NCBI RefSeq assembly: GCF_000224515.1
Contig: NZ_AGAF01000263.1
Coordinates: 24,372 to 88,371 of the forward strand
DNA length: 64,000 nucleotides
Reading direction: 5' to 3'
Source: Desulfosporosinus sp. OT
Lineage (GTDB): Bacteria; Bacillota; Desulfitobacteriia; Desulfitobacteriales; Desulfitobacteriaceae
Positions 35,069 through 43,443 of the stretch are shown here, piece by piece (the first letter of the stretch is position 1; each line of letters starts with the position of its first letter). The position numbers were made by a program, and so were the translations under genes. A model generated the notes under the pieces. The model was not told where the DNA came from. It worked only from the letters and a program-made list of their open reading frames with translations, and made no database searches.

Positions 35069-35455
35069 TTAAACACTTTCAGTATCTTCTTTAGTCGGTT
35101 TCTTTTCTTGCTCTATTTGTTCATATTCATTAGCGTAGTTCATTCCCCACTTACACAGGGTATCTAGAATTGGCAGGAGGCTCTTACCGGCTTGAGTTAG
35201 AGAATACTCAACTTTGGGCGGTATTTGTGTATAAATAAATCTCTTGACCAATCCACTGTCTTCCAGCTCTCTAAGCTGTTGGGTCAACATTTTAGGCGTC
35301 ACATTTGGCAAGACTTTCCGCAATTCACTGTACCTTAAGGTCTTATCAGCTAAATGCCAGAGTATTAATGCTTTCCACTTTCCACCTATAAGGGCTAAAG
35401 TCAATTCCATTGAACATTGATATTCGTTATTTTTGAATTTGATCATTCGTTTCAC
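35069..35455 (-). CDS. HxlR-family transcriptional regulator
   Basis: 128 residues of the HxlR/YodB type, with the diagnostic CSMELTLALIGGKWKALILW at the start and LPNVTPKMLTQQLRELEDSG as recognition helix. The single Cys14 sits at the position used for redox or electrophile sensing by YodB-like members, immediately before the first helix. It is divergent from a flavodoxin-like FMN reductase gene, with perfect inverted repeats in the shared promoter region, so control of that gene by oxidants or quinones is likely. Confidence 0.88.
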   Translation of the reverse strand: MKRMIKFKNNEYQCSMELTLALIGGKWKALILWHLADKTLRYSELRKVLPNVTPKMLTQQLRELEDSGLVKRFIYTQIPPKVEYSLTQAGKSLLPILDTLCKWGMNYANEYEQIEQEKKPTKEDTESV

Positions 35456-35506
35456 TCCTCACTTGATGATAAATATTAACTTAGACGTATAATCTTTTTC
35501 ATCCTA

Positions 35507-35552
35507 AGTATGTAATTGCATACTATAGTACGATATAGTACGTACTTGTTAA
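35507..35552. promoter_or_regulatory. Candidate HxlR operator region
   Basis: AGTATG-TAATTG-CATACT at 35507-35524 is a perfect 6-bp inverted repeat. Just downstream the 9-mer TATAGTACG occurs twice in tandem, separated by one base, ending near 35545. All lie between the divergent HxlR and FMN reductase genes. Confidence 0.65.
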
Positions 35553-35619
35553 GTTATATTATATCGATTATTATTATATTACACAATTTCTTGAGCTAAA
35601 ATATAAGGAGTGAATGAAT

Positions 35620-36198
35620 ATGAAGGTTATAGCATTTAATGGAAGTCCGCGGATTAATGGCAATACTGCTCAGAGCCTGAAGATCGTCTTAGCTGAGTTA
35701 GAAAAAGAAGGCATTGAAACAGAGATCATCCAATTGGGTGGACGTAAAGTCTTTGGCTGTTTGGCCTGCGGCAAATGTCGAGAAACAAAAGATAATCGGT
35801 GTGCACGTAAGGACGACGAAATGAATACTTTCATTCAGAAAATGGAAGAAGCCGATGGAATCATTATCGGTTCACCCACCTATTTCAGCAATGTGAGCAC
35901 GGAGGTAAAGGCTCTTATCGATCGTTGCGGTTATGTGTCGAAGTCTAATGGAGGTACAATGTTGAAAGGAAAAGTTGGCGCTTCGGTGGTTTCCGTCCGG
36001 AGAGCCGGATCAACCTTTACTTACTCTGCCATTAACTTCTTTTTTGGGATTGCGGAAATGATTATTTGCAGTTCGAATTATTGGAATATGACCCTATCCC
36101 GTGATCCTGGCGATGTCCAAAATGACGCTGAAGGTATCCAGACTTTCCAAGTCCTTGGAAAAAATATGGCAGAGCTCTTAAAGAAAGTCAACGGTTAA
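35620..36198 (+). CDS. NADPH-dependent FMN reductase/flavodoxin-like protein
   Basis: 192 residues with the flavodoxin fold: FNGSPRINGNTAQSL FMN phosphate loop, GCLACGKC (Cys cluster seen in iron-sulfur flavoproteins) and IIIGSPTYFSNVSTEVKAL. It reduces quinones, azo compounds or iron-sulfur partners with NAD(P)H. ATG 35620 has GGAG 9 bases upstream; ATG 35614 is too close. Divergent to the HxlR regulator that probably controls it. Confidence 0.87.
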   Translation: MKVIAFNGSPRINGNTAQSLKIVLAELEKEGIETEIIQLGGRKVFGCLACGKCRETKDNRCARKDDEMNTFIQKMEEADGIIIGSPTYFSNVSTEVKALIDRCGYVSKSNGGTMLKGKVGASVVSVRRAGSTFTYSAINFFFGIAEMIICSSNYWNMTLSRDPGDVQNDAEGIQTFQVLGKNMAELLKKVNG

Positions 36199-36302
36199 TT
36201 CTATCAAAAAGCTTCCTTAACAATACCTACCTTTTGCAATAAAACTTGATATCTGGTCAATATCTAATGCATGATCAAAAATTTGACTTCTGAACTTTTC
36301 AG

Positions 36303-36330
36303 GGCTGGAACACATTCAATGTGTCCAGCC
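36303..36330 (+). terminator. Stem-loop after the FMN reductase
   Basis: GGCTGG-A-ACACAT pairs with ATGTGT-CCAGCC around a 3-base loop. The following TTGTTCTTG is a poor T-run, so termination strength is uncertain. Confidence 0.6.
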
Positions 36331-36409
36331 TTGTTCTTGACCAGTAGGCAAACTCCACTTCTCTTGTTACAATGAGATAAAACTTCTGAGAGGGGAACCT
36401 ATCACATCG

Positions 36410-38146
36410 ATGAATATTTTTAAAAAATTTATCAAGTACTATAAACCCCATAGTCTCCTTTTTTATACGGATATGTTTTGCGCAGTGATCGTTTCCATCA
36501 TTGATCTGGCCTTTCCTCAAATCCTTAGTTATCTGACCAAAAATCTATTTACTCAAGATAAGCCTACAATTCTACATGCTTTAGTATTTGTAGGCATAGC
36601 CTTGTTGGTCATGTACATCATAAAGTATTTCTGTCGATACTTTATTATTTCTTGGGGACACATTATGGGCGCTCGAATGGAAAACGAGATGAGGAAAGAT
36701 CTATTTAATCATTTTCAAAGGTTATCCTTTTCCTATTATGATAAAAACAATACTGGAGAAATGATGTCCAAACTAGTCGCTGACTTGTTTGATATAACTG
36801 AGCTTGCTCATCACGGTCCAGAAAATGTCTTTATCTCTGCTCTAAAAATCGTGGGTTCCTTTATTATTTTAATGATGATCAATTTTAAAATGACTTTAAT
36901 CTTATTGTTCGTCACAATTGTCATGGTGCTCTTTACTATCTATAAAAATATTCGAATGGCACCCATATTTACCGATAACAGGATAAAAATTGCCGCGGTG
37001 AATTCCAGCGTGCAGGATAGTCTCTCTGGAATTAGAGTGGTCAAGTCCTTTGCGAATGAAACCGTGGAATGTGAAAAATTCAACAAAAGCAATCAGGCGT
37101 TTTTATCTTCTAAAATGGAGACCTACAAAACCATGGGGAATTTTCACGCCTGGAATTCGTTTTTTGAGGGATTGCTTTATGTTGTGGTTATCGTTTCGGG
37201 AGGTTTATTTATTGCCGAAGGCTCGTTGAAAATTACCGATCTAGCTGTATATGTCCTCTACATTAACATCTTTATCAATCCGATTGATGTGCTGATTGAC
37301 TTTACTGAGCAGTTTCAAAAGGGGTACGCTGGATTTAAACGATTTAATGAGGTTTTAGAAACTCAGCCCGATATCATAGATAAAGCGGGGGCTGAACCTC
37401 TTTCCAATGTTTTAGGGGAGATTGAATATAAAAATGTATCCTTTCGCTATAACGATGATTACAACGTTTTGGATAATGTAAGTCTAACGATTAAAGCAGG
37501 TAAAACGATTGCCTTGGTCGGACCTTCCGGTGGGGGGAAAACTACCCTATGTTCTCTCTTACCGAGATTTTATGACATAACCGCAGGATCGTTGACCATT
37601 GATGGTAAGGATATTCGGGATTTTACACTAGAGTCTCTTCGAAACGCAATCGGCATTGTGCAGCAGGATGTCTATCTGTTTGACGGCTCAATTAAAAAAA
37701 ATATTGCCTACGGTAAGGCCGATGCTACGGACGACGAAATCATACAGGCTGCTCAAAATGCCAATATTCATGAGTTTATTATGTCTCTTGACAAGGGTTA
37801 TGATACGTTCGTAGGGGAACGAGGAGTCAGGCTCTCCGGTGGTCAAAAGCAACGACTGTCAATCGCCAGGGTGTTTCTAAAAAATCCTCCGATCTTAATC
37901 TTGGACGAGGCTACCTCAGCGCTTGATAACGAAAGTGAACAATACATCCAAAAATCACTGGAAACCCTCTCTAAAGACAGAACCACCATCGTGATTGCGC
38001 ATAGGCTGAGTACAATAAAAAATTCGGACGAAATTATCGTGGTTACTGATGTTGGCATCCAAGAAAGAGGCAGCCACAAACAGCTGATTGAAAACGACGG
38101 AATATATGCTCATTACTATAATATGCAATTTGAAGGCTTGGAATAG
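36410..38146 (+). CDS. ABC exporter, fused membrane and ATPase domains
   Basis: 578 residues. The N-terminal ABC_membrane domain has six hydrophobic segments (to about residue 315), followed by an ATPase with Walker A GPSGGGKTT, signature LSGGQKQRLSI, Walker B PILILDEATSALD and a H-loop IVIAHRLS. This is a half-transporter of the MsbA/multidrug type, acting as a homodimer. AGAGGGG is 14 bases before the ATG, which is rather far. Monocistronic; substrate unknown. Confidence 0.9.
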   Translation: MNIFKKFIKYYKPHSLLFYTDMFCAVIVSIIDLAFPQILSYLTKNLFTQDKPTILHALVFVGIALLVMYIIKYFCRYFIISWGHIMGARMENEMRKDLFNHFQRLSFSYYDKNNTGEMMSKLVADLFDITELAHHGPENVFISALKIVGSFIILMMINFKMTLILLFVTIVMVLFTIYKNIRMAPIFTDNRIKIAAVNSSVQDSLSGIRVVKSFANETVECEKFNKSNQAFLSSKMETYKTMGNFHAWNSFFEGLLYVVVIVSGGLFIAEGSLKITDLAVYVLYINIFINPIDVLIDFTEQFQKGYAGFKRFNEVLETQPDIIDKAGAEPLSNVLGEIEYKNVSFRYNDDYNVLDNVSLTIKAGKTIALVGPSGGGKTTLCSLLPRFYDITAGSLTIDGKDIRDFTLESLRNAIGIVQQDVYLFDGSIKKNIAYGKADATDDEIIQAAQNANIHEFIMSLDKGYDTFVGERGVRLSGGQKQRLSIARVFLKNPPILILDEATSALDNESEQYIQKSLETLSKDRTTIVIAHRLSTIKNSDEIIVVTDVGIQERGSHKQLIENDGIYAHYYNMQFEGLE

Positions 38147-38175
38147 CTGGCAACAAGGCAAGTACTCTTCAAGGC

Positions 38176-39378
38176 TTAAGGCAATCGACTGTAACCATGT
38201 TTTACTTTCCAAAGATAATACTTCTCAAACATTATTTTGCTAATGTCGCAAACTGGATTCGGTAACACTAGAGAAAATCTACGTGGTTTTAGCAAGCTAT
38301 CTGCTATACTCAACATTTCCTTATCACCGGCATCCATGATACATAGCTCTGGTATCTTCTCCATGGGCTTTTCTTCGAGCTTATTATTTCCACTTAACAA
38401 TCTGACAATGTTTTCCGCAGCAGTCTTGGCAGATTCATCGGCAAGATATCCCGTCCTGGGAATGCCAATGGGAACTGGTGTTTTAAACTTTCTGGGCAAA
38501 TCGGCGGCAATACCAACTCCGAAAATACTCGGGTACTTTTTATGCTGGTAAGCATTGTTAACGGATATGAAAGCATCTTCAGTTCCTAATCCGGTTGAAT
38601 CCTCGACAACCTGGGCACCTTTAAACATCGGCATAAGCATCGAAAACTTGTAGGGGATGCTTTGCCCTTGTTTAAGTACGATGTTTTCGTTAGAAACTTC
38701 TTCAATTTCTGCATTGGTTATGTAGTTTATCCTAAACATGGATAAAAGTTTTTTTAGTAAGAAGTTACTTCCAGTAATTCCTCCTAAACCCAAGTGCCCT
38801 AGGAAAGGCTCTGGGGTAATAAAGGTGATTTTAACTTTCTTACGTATACCGAGATCTCGACATCGCTTCTCTAAGTTAAACAGGAATTCGTAAGCAGGCC
38901 CAGTACACTGAGATCCTTGCGTTGCACCAATTACGACAGGACCGGGGTCTTTAATAAATTTTAACCAGCGTTTCCTAGTTTCTCGCGCTGTTTCGGGATT
39001 AACGATAAAGGACACGTTACTGTCCAAACTTAAACCTGGTATTTGGTCAAAGATCCATTCCGGGCCAGTTGCAATGATCAAATAATCATACTTAAAGTCT
39101 TTTTCTCTGCATCGGACAAGCTTCTCTTCCGCTAATACTTCAATGATTTCTGCACAGATAAATTGAACTCTTGCTTTGGCCGTTACGGGTTTTAACGGTA
39201 CTGTTATATCCTTGAGTTTCCTCTTCCCTAAGGGAATCCAGATTAGCGACGGTACAAACAAAAAATTAGGGGATTTTGAGATCATGATGACCTCGTGTTG
39301 ATGACCTAATTTCCGCCTTAGTTCTAAAGCACTTGTGAGACCCCCAAAGTTTCCTCCCAACACGATAATTCGAGCCAT
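38176..39378 (-). CDS. Sulfide:quinone oxidoreductase-like flavoprotein
   Basis: 400 residues. N-terminal dinucleotide-binding motif VLGGNFGGLTSALELR, second motif IIATGPEWI. The redox cysteines of sulfide:quinone oxidoreductases are both present: Cys158 in GSQCTGPAYEF and Cys347 in ELCIMDAGDKEM, followed by FAD-proximal residues; the third Cys of some type I enzymes is not seen. It should oxidise sulfide to polysulfide or sulfur and pass electrons to menaquinone at the membrane. AAGGAGG lies before the ATG. A type II NADH dehydrogenase is an alternative but lacks this Cys pair. Confidence 0.82.
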   Translation of the reverse strand: MARIIVLGGNFGGLTSALELRRKLGHQHEVIMISKSPNFLFVPSLIWIPLGKRKLKDITVPLKPVTAKARVQFICAEIIEVLAEEKLVRCREKDFKYDYLIIATGPEWIFDQIPGLSLDSNVSFIVNPETARETRKRWLKFIKDPGPVVIGATQGSQCTGPAYEFLFNLEKRCRDLGIRKKVKITFITPEPFLGHLGLGGITGSNFLLKKLLSMFRINYITNAEIEEVSNENIVLKQGQSIPYKFSMLMPMFKGAQVVEDSTGLGTEDAFISVNNAYQHKKYPSIFGVGIAADLPRKFKTPVPIGIPRTGYLADESAKTAAENIVRLLSGNNKLEEKPMEKIPELCIMDAGDKEMLSIADSLLKPRRFSLVLPNPVCDISKIMFEKYYLWKVKHGYSRLP

Positions 39379-39433
39379 GGTTTTTCCTCCTTACTTATAA
39401 AACCATAAAGCCTTCTCTACGTAATTTCAGCTA

Positions 39434-39889
39434 TTATCTGGGAAACAAACTATCGTCACCCAAGGTTGTGACCAACTTGGCCGTTGTTGCCCCAAACACA
39501 ACATGATCTACATAACTCAACATTGCTGCTAAAGGTTTTTTACTTTTTCGCACATGTGCTTGAGTACTAATTCCATAAATTCCTTGCCAGGCGATGGATG
39601 TTATGCCGATCCCTTTAAGGAGAGAATAGTCACGTCCTGTAGCCGATAATGTGTAGGTCGTGGCAACACCAACTGCGTTTGCCAGTAAGCTATTGGCTAT
39701 CTTTCCCACTACTTTGCCTTTGGATTTATGGGCATCTTTTTTGGTTACAAACAAGCTTGCAGCCATCTGCTCATATCGAGAATCGGTTAAGCCGAATTCA
39801 AACTCTATTTTATTGAGGATTCTGCCTGGGATAGACCCTAGCATACCTGCCACGATTCCTAGAAAAATTCGATCTTTGATTTTGTGCAT
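39434..39889 (-). CDS. Protein of unknown function with weak hydrophobic segments
   Basis: 151 residues. Glycine-rich hydrophobic stretches (FLGIVAGMLGSIPGRIL near the start; ANAVGVATTYTLSATG in the middle) suggest membrane association. ATG 39889 is preferred because GGAGG is 9 bases upstream. It follows the SQR-like gene on the same strand but is separated from it by 55 bases, lying upstream of it in transcription, and may form a two-gene unit with it. No family recognised. Confidence 0.55.
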   Translation of the reverse strand: MHKIKDRIFLGIVAGMLGSIPGRILNKIEFEFGLTDSRYEQMAASLFVTKKDAHKSKGKVVGKIANSLLANAVGVATTYTLSATGRDYSLLKGIGITSIAWQGIYGISTQAHVRKSKKPLAAMLSYVDHVVFGATTAKLVTTLGDDSLFPR

Positions 39890-40221
39890 TAACAATTTCC
39901 TCCTCTAGTTAATGGTCTTAGTATGCGAGTTATAAAGTAGATAATTCAATTCCGTTACAATTACCAACAAGATTCTTATAATAGAATAAATACCCAAAAA
40001 CAAATTTCATCTATTCCTAGATTTATGAATATCAGTGAAGGTTTCAAATATCTTTCCTTTCACCCCGACACAAAAAGGCGCCGATATGCAAAATCGGCAC
40101 CTTTTATTGGTTAATATTTCCTATCTCTCTTGAGCTTTTACTTTTCGATTAATATGAGTATGCACTATGCACTGCCACAGGAATAGACGACCCGCGTATT
40201 GCGAGGATGTTATCTGATAGT
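39890..40221. other. Intergenic region
   Basis: About 330 bases. It holds the terminator of the small Cys-rich gene at 40074-40105; otherwise AT-rich without coding signal. Confidence 0.5.
40074..40105 (-). terminator. Intrinsic terminator of the Cys-rich small protein gene
   Basis: On the minus strand AAAGG-T-GCCGAT pairs with ATCGGC-G-CCTTT around a 7-base loop, followed by TTTTTGTG. Confidence 0.75.
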
Positions 40222-40383
40222 TTAACCACATCTTGCCCAATCTCCCGTGATACACTCGGTACATCCCCCGGCATGAATGAGTCTGTTGCGGCACACAGGA
40301 CATTTATCATGCTCTATTAACCATTGTTCACATGGCTCAACGCAAAATGTCTTTCGGTTGCAATCAGCACATATGTCTTTCAC
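40222..40383 (-). CDS. Cys-rich 53-residue protein, probable zinc ribbon
   Basis: A short frame with GTG start, GGAGAGG 7 bases upstream and its own terminator downstream. The 53 residues contain ten cysteines, arranged as CADC (5-8), C14, C18, CPVC (28-31), CTEC (41-44) and C52. The paired CxxC motifs point to one or two zinc sites or an iron-sulfur cluster. No signal peptide. No family recognised; the distinct ribosome binding site, start codon and terminator together make it a real gene in my judgement. Confidence 0.65.
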   Translation of the reverse strand: MKDICADCNRKTFCVEPCEQWLIEHDKCPVCRNRLIHAGGCTECITGDWARCG

Positions 40384-40520
40384 TCTCTCACCTCTCCGTA
40401 CATATATTTGATTACAAAGGAACTCTTGTTCTGATTATAACCTTACGTAAGACAGATATCAATAATATTTGTTATTCATTCTAGCTACCCAGAAATTTTC
40501 CCTGCTCTTAGAAATCGAGA

Positions 40521-40564
40521 AAAACAAAAGAGCCTTTGCCAAGTTTGATACTGGGCTAGGCTCC
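40521..40564 (-). terminator. Intrinsic terminator of the 58-residue membrane protein gene
   Basis: On the minus strand GAGCCT and AGGCTC form a stem with an inner GCCCA/TGGC helix, followed by TTTTGTTTTT, starting 6 bases past the stop codon. Confidence 0.7.
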
Positions 40565-40569
40565 ACAAG

Positions 40570-40746
40570 TCACATCTTAGACATCGCAGTCTGAAGTATA
40601 GGTAATCCGAAATGGATAAACGCTGCAATAACCGCAATGGTAATGGCCACTTTAAATAGCTTTTTAAGAATAGATACTACAATAAAAATTCCAAAAATTA
40701 AAACCACTATTCCCTTTAACCCCAGCCCAGCAAAAAAAGTCAGCAT
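40570..40746 (-). CDS. Small membrane protein, 58 residues
   Basis: Two hydrophobic segments, FAGLGLKGIVVLIFGIFIVV and AITIAVIAAFIHFGLPIL, separated by KKLFK. ATG with GGGAG 7 bases upstream and a terminator right after the stop. It has no recognised family. Confidence 0.6.
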   Translation of the reverse strand: MLTFFAGLGLKGIVVLIFGIFIVVSILKKLFKVAITIAVIAAFIHFGLPILQTAMSKM

Positions 40747-40934
40747 ACACTTCTCCCTTCAATTTTTGGTAGAATAAAAAATCATTACTGGAATAATTAT
40801 GCCAAATACCACGAGCTTTTCACAAAAGCATCTAATGCACTCATTATGACTTTCCACATTTTCCGCCATTTTCCTTCTCAAAGTAAATAATTTATAGGTA
40901 AACTACGAAAATCTCTATCGCTATCCCCTAATGA

Positions 40935-40970
40935 CACAGCCCCAGGAATCAGCACATTCCTAGGGCTGTG
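40935..40970. terminator. Stem-loop after the HD hydrolase gene
   Basis: CACAGCCC-C-AGGAAT pairs with ATTCCT-A-GGGCTGTG around a 6-base loop. The T-run is on the plus side (ATTTTATT), so on the minus strand it is a weak terminator for the HD gene. Confidence 0.55.
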
Positions 40971-41022
40971 ATTTTATTAGTTAGGATTCATTTTGATATG
41001 CCCATCGCTGTATAAAATCCGC

Positions 41023-41796
41023 TTAGTTGTTCATCTGATCTTCTATGTACTGGAAAACCTTAAGAGTATCAACTGTCACAGGAATAAACGCCCTAAGTCT
41101 TTCTAGATACTGTTTTCTTTTGGCTATTGCCAACGCAATCGGAAAGGTCAGATCGAGCAACCAAGACAAGCGGATCAACTTAATATCCACAGAGGTTTTG
41201 ACAGAGGTATAAGAAATTTGTTTTCCACTTAGAATGCCTTGAACAATTTCCGAGGAATAATTTTCCCCTTCATGATTACGCTCTACAGCAAAATGCGGCG
41301 TCCGCAAGGGGTCCTCATAAAAACTAATGACCTGCTCAAAAATGTCTAGTTTATCGGCATCCCGGATGAGCCTGCAAAACATCAAAGTGTCTCCGCTCAC
41401 GTTTTCATTGATGACGCGTTGATTGTGATTCTTGATGGCTGTAAGAATAATCTCTTTTTCCAAATCACTCACACGGCCCGAAAAGATCTTAGCCCTTTCC
41501 AAAACCGAGAGGCCTAATTTCGCATGATCTTCACTCTGGTGATCTTTGAAGGTATGGTACTTTGCATACTGTTCAAAACGTCCAACATCATGAAGAAGCC
41601 CAATAACTTCCGCCAGAAACATGTGGTTCGTATCTAGTTGAAGATCCTGTCCAATTGTTAGCACATAATCTCGAACTCTAAGGGAATGTTCTCTTTTATA
41701 TCTTAGGTTGGCCGCGACTTCTGCATCTTCTGCAGGATAGCTCTTTGAGTAATCTTCAAACCATGCTCTAAAAAAGCAGACATCATCTTGAATCAT
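41023..41796 (-). CDS. HD-domain phosphohydrolase
   Basis: 257 residues. The HD metal motif appears as HSLRVRDYV ... GLLHDVGRFEQY with the following HQSEDHAKLGL, and a later AIKNHNQ and RDADKLDIFEQV. Members hydrolyse nucleotides or phosphate esters. The substrate is not known. Weak AAGGAG-like signal before the ATG (TAAGGAGTTCTTATAA). Monocistronic. Confidence 0.8.
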   Translation of the reverse strand: MIQDDVCFFRAWFEDYSKSYPAEDAEVAANLRYKREHSLRVRDYVLTIGQDLQLDTNHMFLAEVIGLLHDVGRFEQYAKYHTFKDHQSEDHAKLGLSVLERAKIFSGRVSDLEKEIILTAIKNHNQRVINENVSGDTLMFCRLIRDADKLDIFEQVISFYEDPLRTPHFAVERNHEGENYSSEIVQGILSGKQISYTSVKTSVDIKLIRLSWLLDLTFPIALAIAKRKQYLERLRAFIPVTVDTLKVFQYIEDQMNN

Positions 41797-42116
41797 TTAT
41801 AAGAACTCCTTAAATCTTCATTATTGGGAACTTAGATTACTAATATTATCCGGTACTACATTAATACAATGCTCCAAATAAATCCATTATTATAAGTTTA
41901 GTATCTTGCAGTGTTTTCGTTAATAAAATAGTTAATAGACTCTTCATTTGGCCGATAAGCATCTATTTCCACGAACAACTCATTTATCTTTTTTTAACGA
42001 AGACTTAATATTGTTTTTACACACAAGTCATATAATAATATATGGTAGTTGAAAATGGCAAAGAAATTCGTATCTCAGCTCACTTGATAGTTGTACAACT
42101 TGAAAGGAGACCTTTA
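41797..42116. other. Intergenic region, divergent promoters
   Basis: About 320 bases, very AT-rich. A TATAAT at 42031-42036 is a probable -10 for ykuK. No other structure seen. Confidence 0.4.
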
Positions 42117-42590
42117 ATGCATAGTCTGACATACGGAGAAGTTTCCTTTACAGAAATGGTTTCGATCATAAAAGCTTACACTGCTCAAGACCCAACTATG
42201 GAATATGTAATTGCCGTGGGGACCGACAGCCAAAATTTCAGCTATACAAAGGTACCTGTTACTGTAGGTATCCACAAAATAAAAAATAAAGTCGGACAAG
42301 GTGGCATTTATTTTTTTGAAATCAAGAAAATAAAAAAGATTAATAACATTCGACAAAAGATATTTTACGAAACAAATTTAAGCATTGAATTAGCTCTTAA
42401 ACTGAGTACAATTTTTGAAGAAAGTAATATTCTACACGAAATTGAAGTCCATGCAGACGTAGGATATAATGGTCCGACTTCACAATACGTTGCCGAAATT
42501 AAAGGTTGGGTAAGAGCTTGCGGATTTCAATGTGTCATTAAGCCAGACTCTTATATGGCATCAAGCGTCGCAAACAGGTTATCGAAATAA
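42117..42590 (+). CDS. YkuK-like RNase H-fold protein (DUF458)
   Basis: 157 residues matching DUF458/YkuK: EYVIAVGTDSQNF (acidic residue in the first strand), GGIYFFEIKKI, and HADVGYNGPTSQYVAEIKGWV with a C-terminal KPDSYMASSVANR. The retained Asp residues suggest an RNase H-like fold; activity is unproven. ATG 42117 is favoured since AGGAG is 8 bases upstream; the longer frame from 42042 adds 25 residues with no signal. Confidence 0.85.
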   Translation: MHSLTYGEVSFTEMVSIIKAYTAQDPTMEYVIAVGTDSQNFSYTKVPVTVGIHKIKNKVGQGGIYFFEIKKIKKINNIRQKIFYETNLSIELALKLSTIFEESNILHEIEVHADVGYNGPTSQYVAEIKGWVRACGFQCVIKPDSYMASSVANRLSK

Positions 42591-42731
42591 GACAAGTTTT
42601 CTTTACCGCCCTAGCGAGCTCTACAGAAATCAATAAATTATCTCAAATGTATTTTATTAACAGCTACTGAAATAGAATACTCATGTGAATAATCGCCAGA
42701 ATTTTACTTTTATACTCTATGGAGGTAATAT

Positions 42732-42896
42732 ATGAATCCCAAGGTTGATGACTCTTTGAATAAAGCCAAAAAATGGCTGGAAGAATTCGAGAGATTGAGA
42801 TTGATCATTCTTGACTGTCATCTGACCGAAGAATCCAAAACTCGAGAGTCGAGGGTTGAAAAATATATGCAGCAAATTCTCAATGGAAGGGATTAA
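42732..42896 (+). CDS. Small helical protein, 54 residues
   Basis: Hydrophilic, rich in Glu, Lys and Arg, with one predicted amphipathic helix pair (KAKKWLEEFERLRL). ATG with GGAGG directly upstream. It is 141 bases past ykuK. No family recognised, but the coding signal (strong ribosome binding site, complete frame) is fair. Confidence 0.5.
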   Translation: MNPKVDDSLNKAKKWLEEFERLRLIILDCHLTEESKTRESRVEKYMQQILNGRD

Positions 42897-43035
42897 ATGA
42901 TTTTTGTCCTGCCAATTTTACACCTCAAGGATATCTTCGGCGATATGGTACCGTGCTATACGTTTACATAACTTTGGAAACTCCGAATGATTTTATTGCC
43001 CAAATCAAACTTATTTCGTTAGTTGTCCAAATTAC

Positions 43036-43443
43036 TCATTTTTGTTCGATTTCCATAACACATTCGCCTTTAATCTTTTCAACCAGGAACTGCAGGGCAT
43101 CAATAACATGTGGTCTGATGTCGCCGCCTATCAGCACATACATTATGTCATCACCAAGTTCGAGCTGGCCTTCATTAAGCCAAACCCTGACATGGAAGAT
43201 ACCGTCCATTTTATAGGTTTCAGCAATCGCCACATCAACCTTTGCTGCATCATAAGCAAATTCTATTCCCTTCACCATCGAACCGTCATCAATTCCTTGG
43301 CGAACCTTGGCTTTGGGCGTTTGACGCACAACGCCATTATGAACTAAAAACATCCCTTCCTGTAAAGCCGCCGGATCAGTTTTTGCTTCTTTGAGCCATT
43401 CGTCGATTGATGGCGATGGTTTTTTCATTTTTCCATTAATCAT
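43036..43443 (-). CDS. MoaE-like protein lacking a catalytic lysine
   Basis: 135 residues. The core aligns by eye with the molybdopterin synthase large subunit: EGMFLVHNGVVRQTPKAKVR, then VRVWLNEGQLELGDDIMYV and ALQFLVEKIKGECV. In MoaE two lysines (K119 and K126 in E. coli) act in catalysis; here the first is kept, while the position of the second is Ile in EKIKGECVMEIE. It may be a divergent paralogue with another role. AAGGAG is about 12 bases before the ATG. No other moco genes are beside it. Confidence 0.6.
   Translation of the reverse strand: MINGKMKKPSPSIDEWLKEAKTDPAALQEGMFLVHNGVVRQTPKAKVRQGIDDGSMVKGIEFAYDAAKVDVAIAETYKMDGIFHVRVWLNEGQLELGDDIMYVLIGGDIRPHVIDALQFLVEKIKGECVMEIEQK

Noticed and set aside
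40121-40303. 60-residue open frame on the minus strand overlapping the Cys-rich gene
   Set aside because: It lies in a different frame from the Cys-rich gene, has no ribosome binding site and yields no protein-like sequence.
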